NCBI GenBank assembly: GCA_018700525.1
Contig: JABITN010000213.1
Location: 1 to 36,262, forward strand
Source of the DNA: Opitutales bacterium
Lineage (GTDB): Bacteria > Verrucomicrobiota > Verrucomicrobiia > Opitutales > Opitutaceae
Length of the DNA: 36,262 bases
Direction: 5' to 3'
Numbering within the stretch: the first letter of the stretch is position 1; each line of letters starts with the position of its first letter. The notes under the pieces were generated by a model that had not been told where the DNA came from, searched no databases, and was given only the letters and a program-made list of their open reading frames with translations. The position numbers were made by a program, and so were the translations under genes. Shown here in pieces: positions 1-7,056 of the stretch.

Positions 1-105
1 AAACAACTTGAGTTCAGACAGTGGAAACTGCCTTCTTTCAAGAAGTCCTATCAACTCCTGCCCGACCGCTCCGGTCGCACCTACAATGCCTACTTTGTAA
101 CCCAT
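1..105 (-). CDS. asd: aspartate-semialdehyde dehydrogenase, N-terminal 35 residues (cut by window edge)
   Basis: The minus strand reads ATG at 105 and runs open to the window edge, giving 35 residues that begin MGYKVGIVGATGAVGQE. This is the N-terminal NADP-binding strand and glycine-rich loop (GATGAVGQ) typical of aspartate-semialdehyde dehydrogenase, which reduces aspartyl phosphate to aspartate semialdehyde in the cytoplasm on the way to diaminopimelate, lysine, methionine and threonine. The following stretch LLERRQFPLSELKLF fits the family helix and the next strand. It is divergent from the L,D-transpeptidase gene with only 52 bases between the two start codons. N-acetyl-glutamyl-phosphate reductase shares the fold, but GATGAVGQE followed by RxFP fits Asd better. 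The rest of the gene is outside the window. Confidence 0.85.
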   Translation of the reverse strand, partial: MGYKVGIVGATGAVGQELIGLLERRQFPLSELKLF

Positions 106-119
106 TATCTTTTAACGCT

Positions 120-142
120 AACCGCACCGTATCGATGCGGTT
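120..142. promoter_or_regulatory. inverted repeat in the divergent asd / L,D-transpeptidase spacer
   Basis: AACCGCA at 120-126 and TGCGGTT at 136-142 form a perfect 7-base inverted repeat around a 9-base loop. It sits in the 52-base spacer between two divergent start codons (105 and 158), so it cannot be a terminator of either gene. It could be an operator for a dimeric regulator or a leader hairpin of the rightward transcript. No -35/-10 pair is obvious beside it. Confidence 0.35.
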
Positions 143-157
143 TCCAACAACAAACAA

Positions 158-694
158 ATGTCCTTGGATTTAAATCAGCTGTACACGCATAAGATAGAAG
201 CCCTGAAAATCAAGCCCTCAGCGCGACGATTGCTTGTATCGATTACCGGCCAAAAAACGGATCTCATCGAAAATGACTGCCCTCTACAAACCTTCTCCGT
301 GTCCACCAGCCTAAAGCCTCCGTCTAACCTCCAAGACTCGGAAGGCACTCCTTCCGGCTTGCATCGAATCGCCGAGAAGATCGGGACAGATGCCCCCATT
401 GGCGAAGTCTTCAAAGGCCGCGTCAGCATCGGAAAACGCTACCACCAACTGAGTGCAGAGGAACAGCGCCCCAACCTCATCACGACACGTATCCTCTGGC
501 TCGAAGGCCTCGAACCTGGCATCAACCAAGGCGACAACTGCGACAGCTACCAGCGCTACATCTACTTCCACGGCACGAACCATGAAGACAAAATAGGCCA
601 GCCATCGAGCGGCGGCTGTATCCAACTCCTCAATCAAGAAATGACCGAACTTTTCGACCTCATCGAAATCGGCGACCACGTCTTTATAGAATAA
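158..694 (+). CDS. L,D-transpeptidase (YkuD) catalytic domain protein
   Basis: This 178-residue protein has the YkuD fold signature in its C-terminal half: YFHGT with His138 followed by SSGGC with the catalytic Cys154. L,D-transpeptidases use this Cys/His pair to make 3-3 cross-links in peptidoglycan or to attach proteins to it, outside the cytoplasmic membrane. Two things are odd. The usual Arg two residues after the Cys (SHGCIR) is Gln156 here (GGCIQL). There is also no recognisable signal peptide or lipobox, although the enzyme should act in the periplasm. The N-terminal 65 residues match no domain I recognise. The start at 158 has no Shine-Dalgarno sequence but an A/C-rich leader, as elsewhere in the window. 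It is followed 40 bases later by the helicase gene, probably by coincidence of location rather than function. Confidence 0.85.
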   Translation: MSLDLNQLYTHKIEALKIKPSARRLLVSITGQKTDLIENDCPLQTFSVSTSLKPPSNLQDSEGTPSGLHRIAEKIGTDAPIGEVFKGRVSIGKRYHQLSAEEQRPNLITTRILWLEGLEPGINQGDNCDSYQRYIYFHGTNHEDKIGQPSSGGCIQLLNQEMTELFDLIEIGDHVFIE

Positions 695-734
695 GCTCGA
701 CCCGCACCCCCAAAGAAATCCTCTTCACTACAAG

Positions 735-2831
735 ATGATCTCCCCCAATGAAGGCAATGAAAGCGCCGCTTCATCCGTCAACCTGACGGATTTAGTCGCC
801 AAGGTCTTCAAACCTGGAGGATGGCTGCAAGAAGCGCTTTCCCTAGAGCATCGCCCCGAGCAAGATACGATGGCGACCACCGTCAGCCAATCGATGTCTC
901 GCGACCAGGCGCTCATTTTCGAAGCAGGCACCGGAGTCGGCAAAAGCCTAGCCTACCTCATCCCTGGCATCATTCACTCCATAGAGTCGAAACGCCCCGC
1001 AGTAATTTCTTCGAATACCATCGCCCTCCAAGAGCAGATCCAACAAAAAGACCTCCCGATCTGCCGCGAACTCTTTCAAGCGATCCCCGAGCTGAACGCC
1101 TACGCCGACTTCAAGTCGACTCTCCTTGTCGGCAAAGGCAACTACCTGTGCCCAACGCGCTTGGGCAACGCTATCGCCAACAAAACCGAGCTATTTCCCA
1201 ACGACGAACTTGAAGAGCTCCAACGAATCGCCGCATGGTCCCAAACAACCCAAAACGGCCTTCGCCAAGAGCTCAATCCAACCCCAAACTGGGACGTCTG
1301 GGAAATGGTCAACGCCGAAGGCTCAGCCTGCAATCGAAAGAATTGCAGCCCTGACACTTGCCACTACCAACGTGCCCGCGCCGAGATGCGCAAAGCCCAG
1401 GTCGTAATCGTCAACCACAGCCTGCTCTTCGCCCTCCTCAACGCCGGAGGGCTCTCGCCCAACGCCAAAGGCATTCTTTTGCCGGACGATTTTCTCGTCA
1501 TCGATGAAGCCCACACCACTGCGGAAGTCGCCACCGAATACTTCGGGGCCCGTATCAGTTCCTACGGCTTGGACCGCCAACTCAAAGCTCTCTTCAACCC
1601 GAAACGCAAATCGGGCATCGTCCGAAAGTTCGCTCACACTAAACAGCTCCAAACCATCATCGACGCTCAAGAAGCGTCTCAGGAATTCTTCGGTTATATA
1701 ACGGCCACTCGGCTTGAAAAACGCCCCATCTCCCGGATCTCGGAACAAGATTGGTGCGAGCCTACTATCGTCTCACCCCTTAAAGCCGTGGTCGAAGTCG
1801 TGGACAGCATCCTCGCCAAAGTCGAAGACGGAGCCATGCACGACGAGCTCAAAGACCAACGGAACCGATTGCACTCCTCCTACGCCGGCATCCGGCGCTT
1901 TATCGCACTCGCCGAAGAAGACCACGTCCACTGGCTAGAACGCAGCGGTCGCCGCAACCAAATCGTCACTCTTCGCACCGCCCCAATCGACATCGCCCCC
2001 TATCTAAAAGAGGAACTCTTCAGCAAGGAAATCTCGGTCACTCTCACCAGTGCCACCCTTTCCATCGCCCAGCGAATGGAACCCTTCCAACGAAAAGTCG
2101 GTGCCCTCGCCGAAGAAGCATATCGCGTCGAATCCCCTTTCGACTACGAAAAGAATACCCGTATTTACATCGCCAGCGACATCCCCGCTCCTTCCAGAGA
2201 AGACGCCCGCTTGGCCATGGACGCCCTTATCGATTACATCGACTACTGCGTTAAAAACGTATCCGGCGGTTCCCTCGTCCTTTTCACTTCCTACTCCGAT
2301 CTTCGCAAAGCCGGAGACGCCCTTGAAACCGAATTCGCCACAGCTGGACGCCCCTTCTTCGCCCAAGGACAAGGCCTCTCCCGCTCCGAAATGTCCCAAG
2401 AATTTCGAGACGCAGGCAACGGCGTCCTTTTCGGCACCGACAGCTTTTGGACCGGCGTCGACGTCCCCGGAGCTGCCTTGTCCCAAGTGATCGTCACCCG
2501 CCTTCCCTTCGACGTGCCCACCCATCCGATTACCGAAGCCAAAGCCGAACGCATCAAAGAAAACGGAGGCAATCCCTTCGGAGACCTCACACTCCCCGAA
2601 GCACTTGTCAAATTCCGTCAAGGCATCGGACGCCTCATTCGCAAAAAAGACGACAGAGGCATCATTACCGTCCTCGATTCGCGCATCCTCCAAAAAAGCT
2701 ACGGACGCCAATTCCTCCAAAGCCTACCCAAATCGAAATTCATCCGCATCAATCGAGGCGATCGTGACGAACGCTTCTGCGACATTGAAGACACTCCTCC
2801 CGCGCAACGCAATAGACCTCCGAGAGCCTAA
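735..2831 (+). CDS. DinG/XPD-family ATP-dependent DNA helicase with Fe-S cluster
   Basis: This 698-residue superfamily 2 helicase has Walker A AGTGVGKS at residues 64-71, the DEAH box at 257-260 and motif VI QGIGRLIR at about 629-636. Four cysteines between motifs I and II (139, 199, 204, 209; context NYLCP and SACNRKNCSPDTC) match the 4Fe-4S domain of XPD/DinG helicases. These are 5'-to-3' helicases that open R-loops, forked DNA and other structures during repair and replication-transcription conflicts. Length and domain order fit DinG; no N-terminal exonuclease domain is present, unlike Gram-positive DinG. The start at 735 is the first ATG of the frame, 13 residues before the first family-like segment (VAKVFKPGG). 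The TPR gene follows after 20 bases and may be co-transcribed. YoaA is the main alternative name within the same family. Confidence 0.93.
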   Translation: MISPNEGNESAASSVNLTDLVAKVFKPGGWLQEALSLEHRPEQDTMATTVSQSMSRDQALIFEAGTGVGKSLAYLIPGIIHSIESKRPAVISSNTIALQEQIQQKDLPICRELFQAIPELNAYADFKSTLLVGKGNYLCPTRLGNAIANKTELFPNDELEELQRIAAWSQTTQNGLRQELNPTPNWDVWEMVNAEGSACNRKNCSPDTCHYQRARAEMRKAQVVIVNHSLLFALLNAGGLSPNAKGILLPDDFLVIDEAHTTAEVATEYFGARISSYGLDRQLKALFNPKRKSGIVRKFAHTKQLQTIIDAQEASQEFFGYITATRLEKRPISRISEQDWCEPTIVSPLKAVVEVVDSILAKVEDGAMHDELKDQRNRLHSSYAGIRRFIALAEEDHVHWLERSGRRNQIVTLRTAPIDIAPYLKEELFSKEISVTLTSATLSIAQRMEPFQRKVGALAEEAYRVESPFDYEKNTRIYIASDIPAPSREDARLAMDALIDYIDYCVKNVSGGSLVLFTSYSDLRKAGDALETEFATAGRPFFAQGQGLSRSEMSQEFRDAGNGVLFGTDSFWTGVDVPGAALSQVIVTRLPFDVPTHPITEAKAERIKENGGNPFGDLTLPEALVKFRQGIGRLIRKKDDRGIITVLDSRILQKSYGRQFLQSLPKSKFIRINRGDRDERFCDIEDTPPAQRNRPPRA

Positions 2832-2851
2832 CGGTCCTTTTCCAACAAACC

Positions 2852-3154
2852 ATGAAATCCGAACGATTCCAAAAACTCGTCGAGGCCAATCCCGACAACG
2901 AACTTTTTCGCTTTTCTCTAGGCCAAGCCCTCATGGAAGAAAAACAAGAAGCCCCCGCAATTGAAGCCTTCGACCAATGCCTCGCGAAAAAGCCCGATTG
3001 GATGGTCGCATCGATCTTCAAAGGGAAATGCCTTCTCACTCTAAAGCAAAACGACGAAGCCAAAGCAGAACTCCAAAAAGCCCTCCAACTTGCCATCGAC
3101 CAACACCACGAAGACCCCGAAGTCGAAGTCCGCAAACTCCTTTCCACCCTCTAG
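2852..3154 (+). CDS. small tetratricopeptide-repeat protein
   Basis: The 100-residue product is almost entirely helical and carries about two TPR-like units: residues 12-45 (NPDNELFRFSLGQALMEE onward, with the G-x-A pattern) and 46-82 (KPDWMVASIFKGKCLLTL onward). TPR pairs form a concave surface that binds peptides; a protein this short probably acts as an adaptor or a chaperone-like partner. No signal peptide, so it should be cytoplasmic. It lies 20 bases after the helicase gene in the same direction, which suggests one transcript, but no functional link to the helicase is known to me. The ATG at 2852 follows the leader CCAACAAACC. Confidence 0.75.
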   Translation: MKSERFQKLVEANPDNELFRFSLGQALMEEKQEAPAIEAFDQCLAKKPDWMVASIFKGKCLLTLKQNDEAKAELQKALQLAIDQHHEDPEVEVRKLLSTL

Positions 3155-3293
3155 AAATTCAGGTCCGGTCTCGATAGCCGACCAAGTCACATAATCTAGA
3201 GATGCCCCAAAGCTGCAATCCTGCCAGATTTCGCTAATCGAAACTTGACTTGACTTAGATCCGAGCCAGCTTTTGCTCCCTTCTTATACGGTT

Positions 3294-3368
3294 GCCAGGG
3301 TAGCTCAGTGGTAGAGCAGGAGACTCATAAGCTCTTGGTCGGCAGTTCAAGTCTGCCCCTTGGCACCA
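3294..3368 (+). tRNA. tRNA-Met (anticodon CAT), elongator type
   Basis: The 75-base gene folds completely by eye: acceptor GCCAGGG/CCTTGGC (one G-T pair), D arm GCTC/GAGC with loop AGTGGTA, anticodon loop CTCATAA with CAT at 34-36 (3326-3328), variable loop TGGTC, T arm GGCAG/CTGCC with loop TTCAAGT, discriminator A and encoded CCA at 3366-3368. A normal G1-C72 pair argues against initiator tRNA. The anticodon stem is imperfect: GGAGA against GCTCT leaves an A31-G39 mismatch and a G27-T43 wobble. A CAT anticodon could also belong to lysidine-modified tRNA-Ile2. A TTATAC hexamer at 3284-3289 lies too close to be an ordinary -10 box unless the transcript has almost no leader. Confidence 0.95.
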
Positions 3369-3370
3369 TA

Positions 3371-3392
3371 TTTCGTTACTCGTGGAACGAAA
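3371..3392 (+). other. hairpin just after the tRNA gene
   Basis: TTTCGTT (3371-3377) and AACGAAA (3386-3392) form a perfect 7-base stem with an 8-base loop two bases after the tRNA CCA end. No T-run follows, so it is a weak terminator candidate at best; it may guide 3' processing. The rest of the spacer to 3498 shows nothing convincing. Confidence 0.3.
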
Positions 3393-3498
3393 CACGAAGA
3401 CTGTATCAGTGCCTTAAAAAGAAGCAGAAGCCACAACTTCTCGAATCAATTGAATTGAAGCGTGATGCCGCTCCTCGCAATCAATACTCTTTCGTTTC

Positions 3499-5100
3499 CT
3501 AAAACCGCACTTCCCTCGGCCTGCACCAATAAGCCAGTCCGGTAATTAACGCCAAGATAGCCCAACTACACGCGACGAACCAGTCACCATGCTCGGTATA
3601 GAAAGTCTTCTTGCCCTTCCAGCGTTTGTCTCGATCGACTTCCCAGGTCGTTCCACCGGAAAACCAAATCTTCCCATTTTCGTCCAAGAGTTCTTCGCGT
3701 ACGTTTCCGAACTCGTCGATCCAGCCAGTCCACCCGTCATTCCCAACTCGAAATACAACGCGCCGATTTTCAACCGCCCTCAACACCGAATGGGCCATAT
3801 GTTGAAACGAAGCCCCACTTTGCCCGTACCAAGCGCTATTAGTCGCCACGAACAAGACCGCCGCGCCTTCCAGGACTGACTCACGAGCCAATGAGGGGAA
3901 CACATCTTCATAGCAAATCAATGATCCTATCTTGATCGTCCGACTAGGCATTGAGAGCGGCAACAGGGCCGGCTTATCGCCCGAATACAAATCGCCTTCG
4001 ATCGGTACGATCTTCTCGATCCACGGCCAGAATTTGCGCAATGGTATATACTCGCCGAAAGGCACCAAATGCCGCTTCGAATAATACTCTGGATACATTC
4101 CCCACTTTGGCCGAATCATAAAAACGCTATTGCGCCAGACTTCATCCGACTCGGCCGCCAGAGCCCCCGCGAAAATCGGCGTATCAATCTCAGTCGCCAA
4201 TCGCTCCGCCCAAGTCTGCATCGAAACGTCCCCTTTTATAGGATACGGCAATGTCGCTTCAGGCCAAAACATGACATCGGGTTTCATCGAAGCCAATCGT
4301 AACGTGTTTCGTTCAATTTGCTTCAAAATATCCAGTCCTTTGGCATTGTCCCATTTTTCATCCTGCGGAATCGCAGGCTGCATTGCTGCGGCCCGAAACA
4401 AAGGCTCGCGATCTTGACCGGAAATGTGACGCGTCTGCAAAAACGTCATGCTGACGAAAACCAGCAGGGCCAAATAGAATTCTGGACAAACTCGCTTCGA
4501 GCGGATTCGTGAATACTCAACGATTCGCACCCCGTATGCCGCGACCCCGGCATTCAGCAAAACCAAGCAAAACGAAATTCCCCATGCTCCAAAGAACACT
4601 GCGCTTTGAAGCATAATCGGCCGACTCCATTGGCTGGCCGACAAGGGCAACCAAGGAAACCCCGTAAATACCCAACCTCGGAAATGTTCGAGAATCACCC
4701 ACAAAGCCGCCGTTCCAAGGGCAAATGGAACGCCCATCCAGACTTCGCGTTTCAGTAGCTTTCGGCTCAACCAAGCCGTTCCGAGACACCACAGGACAAA
4801 ATGAAGCGCGACAATACCTGAAAGTAGAATCAATCCAAGCCAAGTTACATGCCGCAACCAAAAGATCAATACGACCCACGATGCCCATCCAATCGCTAAA
4901 CCTGCCCAAGCCACCTGCTTATACGACGGCTCCATTCGCAGCCACAAGAGAACTGGGATCAACAGTACAAAACCGGCCTCCGGGATATCGAACGGTGGAA
5001 ATGCCACAATTGTGCCAATCGTCGTAAAAACAACCGCACACACTTGAGCTATCGCCATACGATTTCGGGAGAACCAATTCGAAATATCGCTAATCAACAT
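3499..5100 (-). CDS. lnt: apolipoprotein N-acyltransferase
   Basis: Lnt transfers an acyl chain from phospholipid to the N-terminal cysteine of lipoproteins, the last step of lipoprotein maturation in the inner membrane. The protein has an N-terminal block of membrane segments and a C-terminal nitrilase domain. The nitrilase catalytic triad is visible: Glu in [10 protein letters not shown] (residue 281), Lys in [11 protein letters not shown] (342) and Cys in LICYEDVFP (396), with spacings like the E. coli enzyme's E267/K335/C387. A last hydrophobic segment precedes the C-terminus. The frame is open further upstream, to a GTG at 5214 (571 residues). I chose the ATG at 5100 (533 residues) because the family begins just before the first membrane segment ([18 protein letters not shown]) and because this leaves 155 bases to the divergent gene at 5256. 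An ATG at 5058 is a third option. Confidence 0.9.
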   Translation of the reverse strand: MLISDISNWFSRNRMAIAQVCAVVFTTIGTIVAFPPFDIPEAGFVLLIPVLLWLRMEPSYKQVAWAGLAIGWASWVVLIFWLRHVTWLGLILLSGIVALHFVLWCLGTAWLSRKLLKREVWMGVPFALGTAALWVILEHFRGWVFTGFPWLPLSASQWSRPIMLQSAVFFGAWGISFCLVLLNAGVAAYGVRIVEYSRIRSKRVCPEFYLALLVFVSMTFLQTRHISGQDREPLFRAAAMQPAIPQDEKWDNAKGLDILKQIERNTLRLASMKPDVMFWPEATLPYPIKGDVSMQTWAERLATEIDTPIFAGALAAESDEVWRNSVFMIRPKWGMYPEYYSKRHLVPFGEYIPLRKFWPWIEKIVPIEGDLYSGDKPALLPLSMPSRTIKIGSLICYEDVFPSLARESVLEGAAVLFVATNSAWYGQSGASFQHMAHSVLRAVENRRVVFRVGNDGWTGWIDEFGNVREELLDENGKIWFSGGTTWEVDRDKRWKGKKTFYTEHGDWFVACSWAILALITGLAYWCRPREVRF

Positions 5101-5255
5101 TCGCCGCCAAGGCAGGCCCAATTCCTCTTCGTGAGCAATCAAAAATACAACAAGCCATTTCGAGACCTGAGTTCCTACTATCGAAATAGATTGATAAAAC
5201 AATCCCATCAACACCCAGCCCTTGACGGTTTCGCGACAACAGATACATCTAGATC

Positions 5256-5492
5256 ATGGCAACCTACATTTATGAAACGATTCCCTCATCGGAATCCGAG
5301 GAGCCGATTCGATTTGAAGTTAAGCAAAGCATGAACGACGACGCGCTCACACTCCACCCGGACTCGGGAGCTCCCGTGAAACGCGTCATCACAGGCGGAT
5401 ACGGTTTCAATGTGAACGGTAACGAAGCATCAACACCGATGCCATCCGCAGGATCTAGCTGCTGCCAAAGCGGCGGCTGCGGCTGCGGCTAA
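5256..5492 (+). CDS. FmdB-like small protein lacking the zinc-ribbon cysteines
   Basis: The 78-residue product keeps the FmdB/CxxC_CxxC_SSSS framework: it starts MATYIYE, has RFEVKQSM in the middle and GAPVKRVITGGYGF where FmdB proteins have CGGPVRRLISGGxGF. Both zinc-binding CxxC pairs are gone: the first is replaced by IPSSES and the second by HPDSG. Instead the C-terminus is a Gly/Cys tail (SSCCQSGGCGCG) with five cysteines, which could bind metal in another way. FmdB-type proteins are called putative regulators, but their function is mostly unproven. The DUF3524 glycosyltransferase starts 23 bases downstream in the same direction, so the two are probably co-transcribed. The ATG at 5256 follows a leader without Shine-Dalgarno sequence. 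Confidence 0.7.
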   Translation: MATYIYETIPSSESEEPIRFEVKQSMNDDALTLHPDSGAPVKRVITGGYGFNVNGNEASTPMPSAGSSCCQSGGCGCG

Positions 5493-5515
5493 CATTTGTT
5501 TCAAGAATCTGCTCC

Positions 5516-6655
5516 ATGCGAATCTGCCTCATCGAGCCGTTCTATACCGGTTCTCACAAACGCTGGGCAGACGAGCTCGCCAGTCGATCTCGCCACGAAA
5601 TCGATATTCTCTCGCTTCCAGGACGTCACTGGAAATGGCGAATGCACGGAGCTGCCATTACCCTAGCCCGCGAGTTCTCTTCAAAAAACCAACGCTACGA
5701 TCTCATTCTCGCAAGCGACATGCTCGACCTAACGGTCTTCCTTTCCTTGCTTCGACGGGAAATCTCCCAGACCCCAGTCGCTCTTTATTTCCACGAGAAC
5801 CAATTGCTTTATCCATGGTCGCCGCGCGATGCCGACACGAAGAAAGGTCGCGACCTGCACTACGCATTCATCAATTACACAAGCGCCCTGGCAGCCGATA
5901 AACTCTTCTTCAACTCAGACTATCACCGCACCGCCTTCCTCGCTGCTATTCCGGAATTCCTGACGCGTTATCCCGATTTCGAAAACAAAGAAACCGTTCC
6001 TCAACTCGAAGCCAAAAGCCAAACTCTCTGGCTTGGAATGGATCTAAAAGCCTTCGATACCCACCATTGCCCAAACAGAGGAACTCAATCCGAGCGCCCC
6101 CTCATTGTTTGGAATCACCGATGGGAATACGACAAGAACCCGATTGGTTTTTTTCGCATTCTTTATCACCTAATGGAACGCGGCATCGACTTCGACCTCG
6201 CCCTCCTGGGCGAAAGCTTCGAAGAAGCGCCTCCGTACTTCGTCGAAGCAAGAGAGCGATTAGGCAGTCGAATCGTTCACTACGGAATTGCAGAACAATT
6301 TTCAGACTACGCAACTTGGTTATGGAAAGCCGACATAGCGCTCGTCACCTCCAATCAAGATTTCTTCGGAGGCAGCGTGGTCGAAGCCATCTACTGCGGT
6401 TGTCACTCGATATTACCAAACCGATTAGCGTATCCAAATCACATAAACATTTCGCAGAACCAATCAAATTTCTACAAATCGGAATCCGATGCTGTAGACC
6501 TTTTGGAGCAATGGATTAAAAGTAAAGCCTGGAAGAAACCTTCAACGCTAAACGAACCCGTCAATCGATACGATTGGTCCAATCTGATCGCAAGCTACGA
6601 TACGGAATTTAAATCCCTCGCGATGCCCGCAAGGCAGATTTATCCGTCAATCTAA
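5516..6655 (+). CDS. DUF3524 glycosyltransferase, tRNA-queuosine alpha-mannosyltransferase family
   Basis: The 379-residue protein begins MRICLIEPFYTGSHKRW and continues with LPGRHWKWRMHGAAI, the hallmark of the DUF3524 N-terminal domain (about residues 2-170). The C-terminal half is a GT-B/GT4 domain with the acidic nucleotide-sugar motif FFGGSVVEAIYCG, where the first Glu is residue 290. The animal member of this family, GTDC1/QTMAN, mannosylates queuosine at position 34 of tRNA-Asp. The bacterial role is an inference: either the same modification or transfer of a sugar to another acceptor. It is soluble, with no signal peptide. It follows the FmdB-like gene by 23 bases. Its stop codon overlaps the end of the convergent peptidase remnant. 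No queuosine synthesis gene is in the window. Confidence 0.8.
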   Translation: MRICLIEPFYTGSHKRWADELASRSRHEIDILSLPGRHWKWRMHGAAITLAREFSSKNQRYDLILASDMLDLTVFLSLLRREISQTPVALYFHENQLLYPWSPRDADTKKGRDLHYAFINYTSALAADKLFFNSDYHRTAFLAAIPEFLTRYPDFENKETVPQLEAKSQTLWLGMDLKAFDTHHCPNRGTQSERPLIVWNHRWEYDKNPIGFFRILYHLMERGIDFDLALLGESFEEAPPYFVEARERLGSRIVHYGIAEQFSDYATWLWKADIALVTSNQDFFGGSVVEAIYCGCHSILPNRLAYPNHINISQNQSNFYKSESDAVDLLEQWIKSKAWKKPSTLNEPVNRYDWSNLIASYDTEFKSLAMPARQIYPSI

Positions 6656-6897
6656 CCGCTCGTCTCGATGAGGTGCGCATTATACATTTTTTCAATAATG
6701 CATCCGTACTTTAAGTACATATAACCTCCAACGCCCCAATGAACACCCCGTAAATTTCTAAATACGAAAGTTACGTCTTCCAACTTTCCTGTCGGGCAAC
6801 GATACCCGACCAGTGTGACGGCATGACCATAACCCGGTCGTGGCTTTTGATTCTCTAGATAAGCCGCTTTTAGGATAGCACGGTAATACGGCCAATA
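6652..6897 (-). pseudogene. remnant of a papain-family (C1) cysteine peptidase, C-terminal part only
   Basis: Reading the minus strand from 6897 gives 81 codons ending in TAG at 6654-6652. They contain the C-terminal signature of C1 peptidases: GYGHAVTLVGYR, where His is the catalytic residue, then VFRN, where Asn is the third catalytic residue, then HWGVGGYMYL, the usual WG-x-x-GY segment. The normal RNSWG is degraded to RNLRG. The frame is closed upstream by a TAA at 6898-6900 and has no usable start; the half with the catalytic Cys is missing. The bases upstream (6901-7056) hold further stops in all minus-strand frames. It is therefore a decayed gene fragment, tail to tail with the glycosyltransferase gene. 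A C1 member with an unusual active-site tail is less likely because the enzyme half is absent. Confidence 0.7.
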
Positions 6898-7014
6898 TTA
6901 TGGAACAAGACAACTAACTGAATTGGTAGGGTCCTATCTCTAAAATCCTATTTTCGATTCTCGGCAAAAACCCGAAGTGCTATTACACCTAACTCGAAAA
7001 TTACGCGTATAGCA

Positions 7015-7027
7015 AAAATGATTCTAC
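7015..7027 (-). promoter_or_regulatory. recurring intergenic motif, copy 1
   Basis: On the minus strand this reads GTAGAATCATTTT. The same 13 bases recur at 9924-9936, and with one change at 11317-11329; all three lie upstream of minus-strand reading frames. TAGAAT is close to a -10 hexamer, but no clear -35 box stands 16-18 bases before it. This copy is 118 bases upstream of the C1 peptidase remnant and could be its old promoter. Confidence 0.3.
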
Positions 7028-7056
7028 ACTTCGGACACAACACGGCCAAACTCTTC

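Noticed and set aside
2004-2720. Long minus-strand frame (238 codons) inside the DinG gene
   Set aside because: It is the antisense shadow of a well-supported helicase; its composition (Gly/Val/Glu-rich) is what C-rich codons give on the other strand.
3284-3289. TTATAC as -10 box of the tRNA gene
   Set aside because: It lies only four bases before the mature tRNA and has no -35 partner at the correct distance.
3308-3502. 64-codon open frame over the tRNA gene
   Set aside because: It starts inside the tRNA-Met and has no family resemblance; the tRNA fold explains the sequence.
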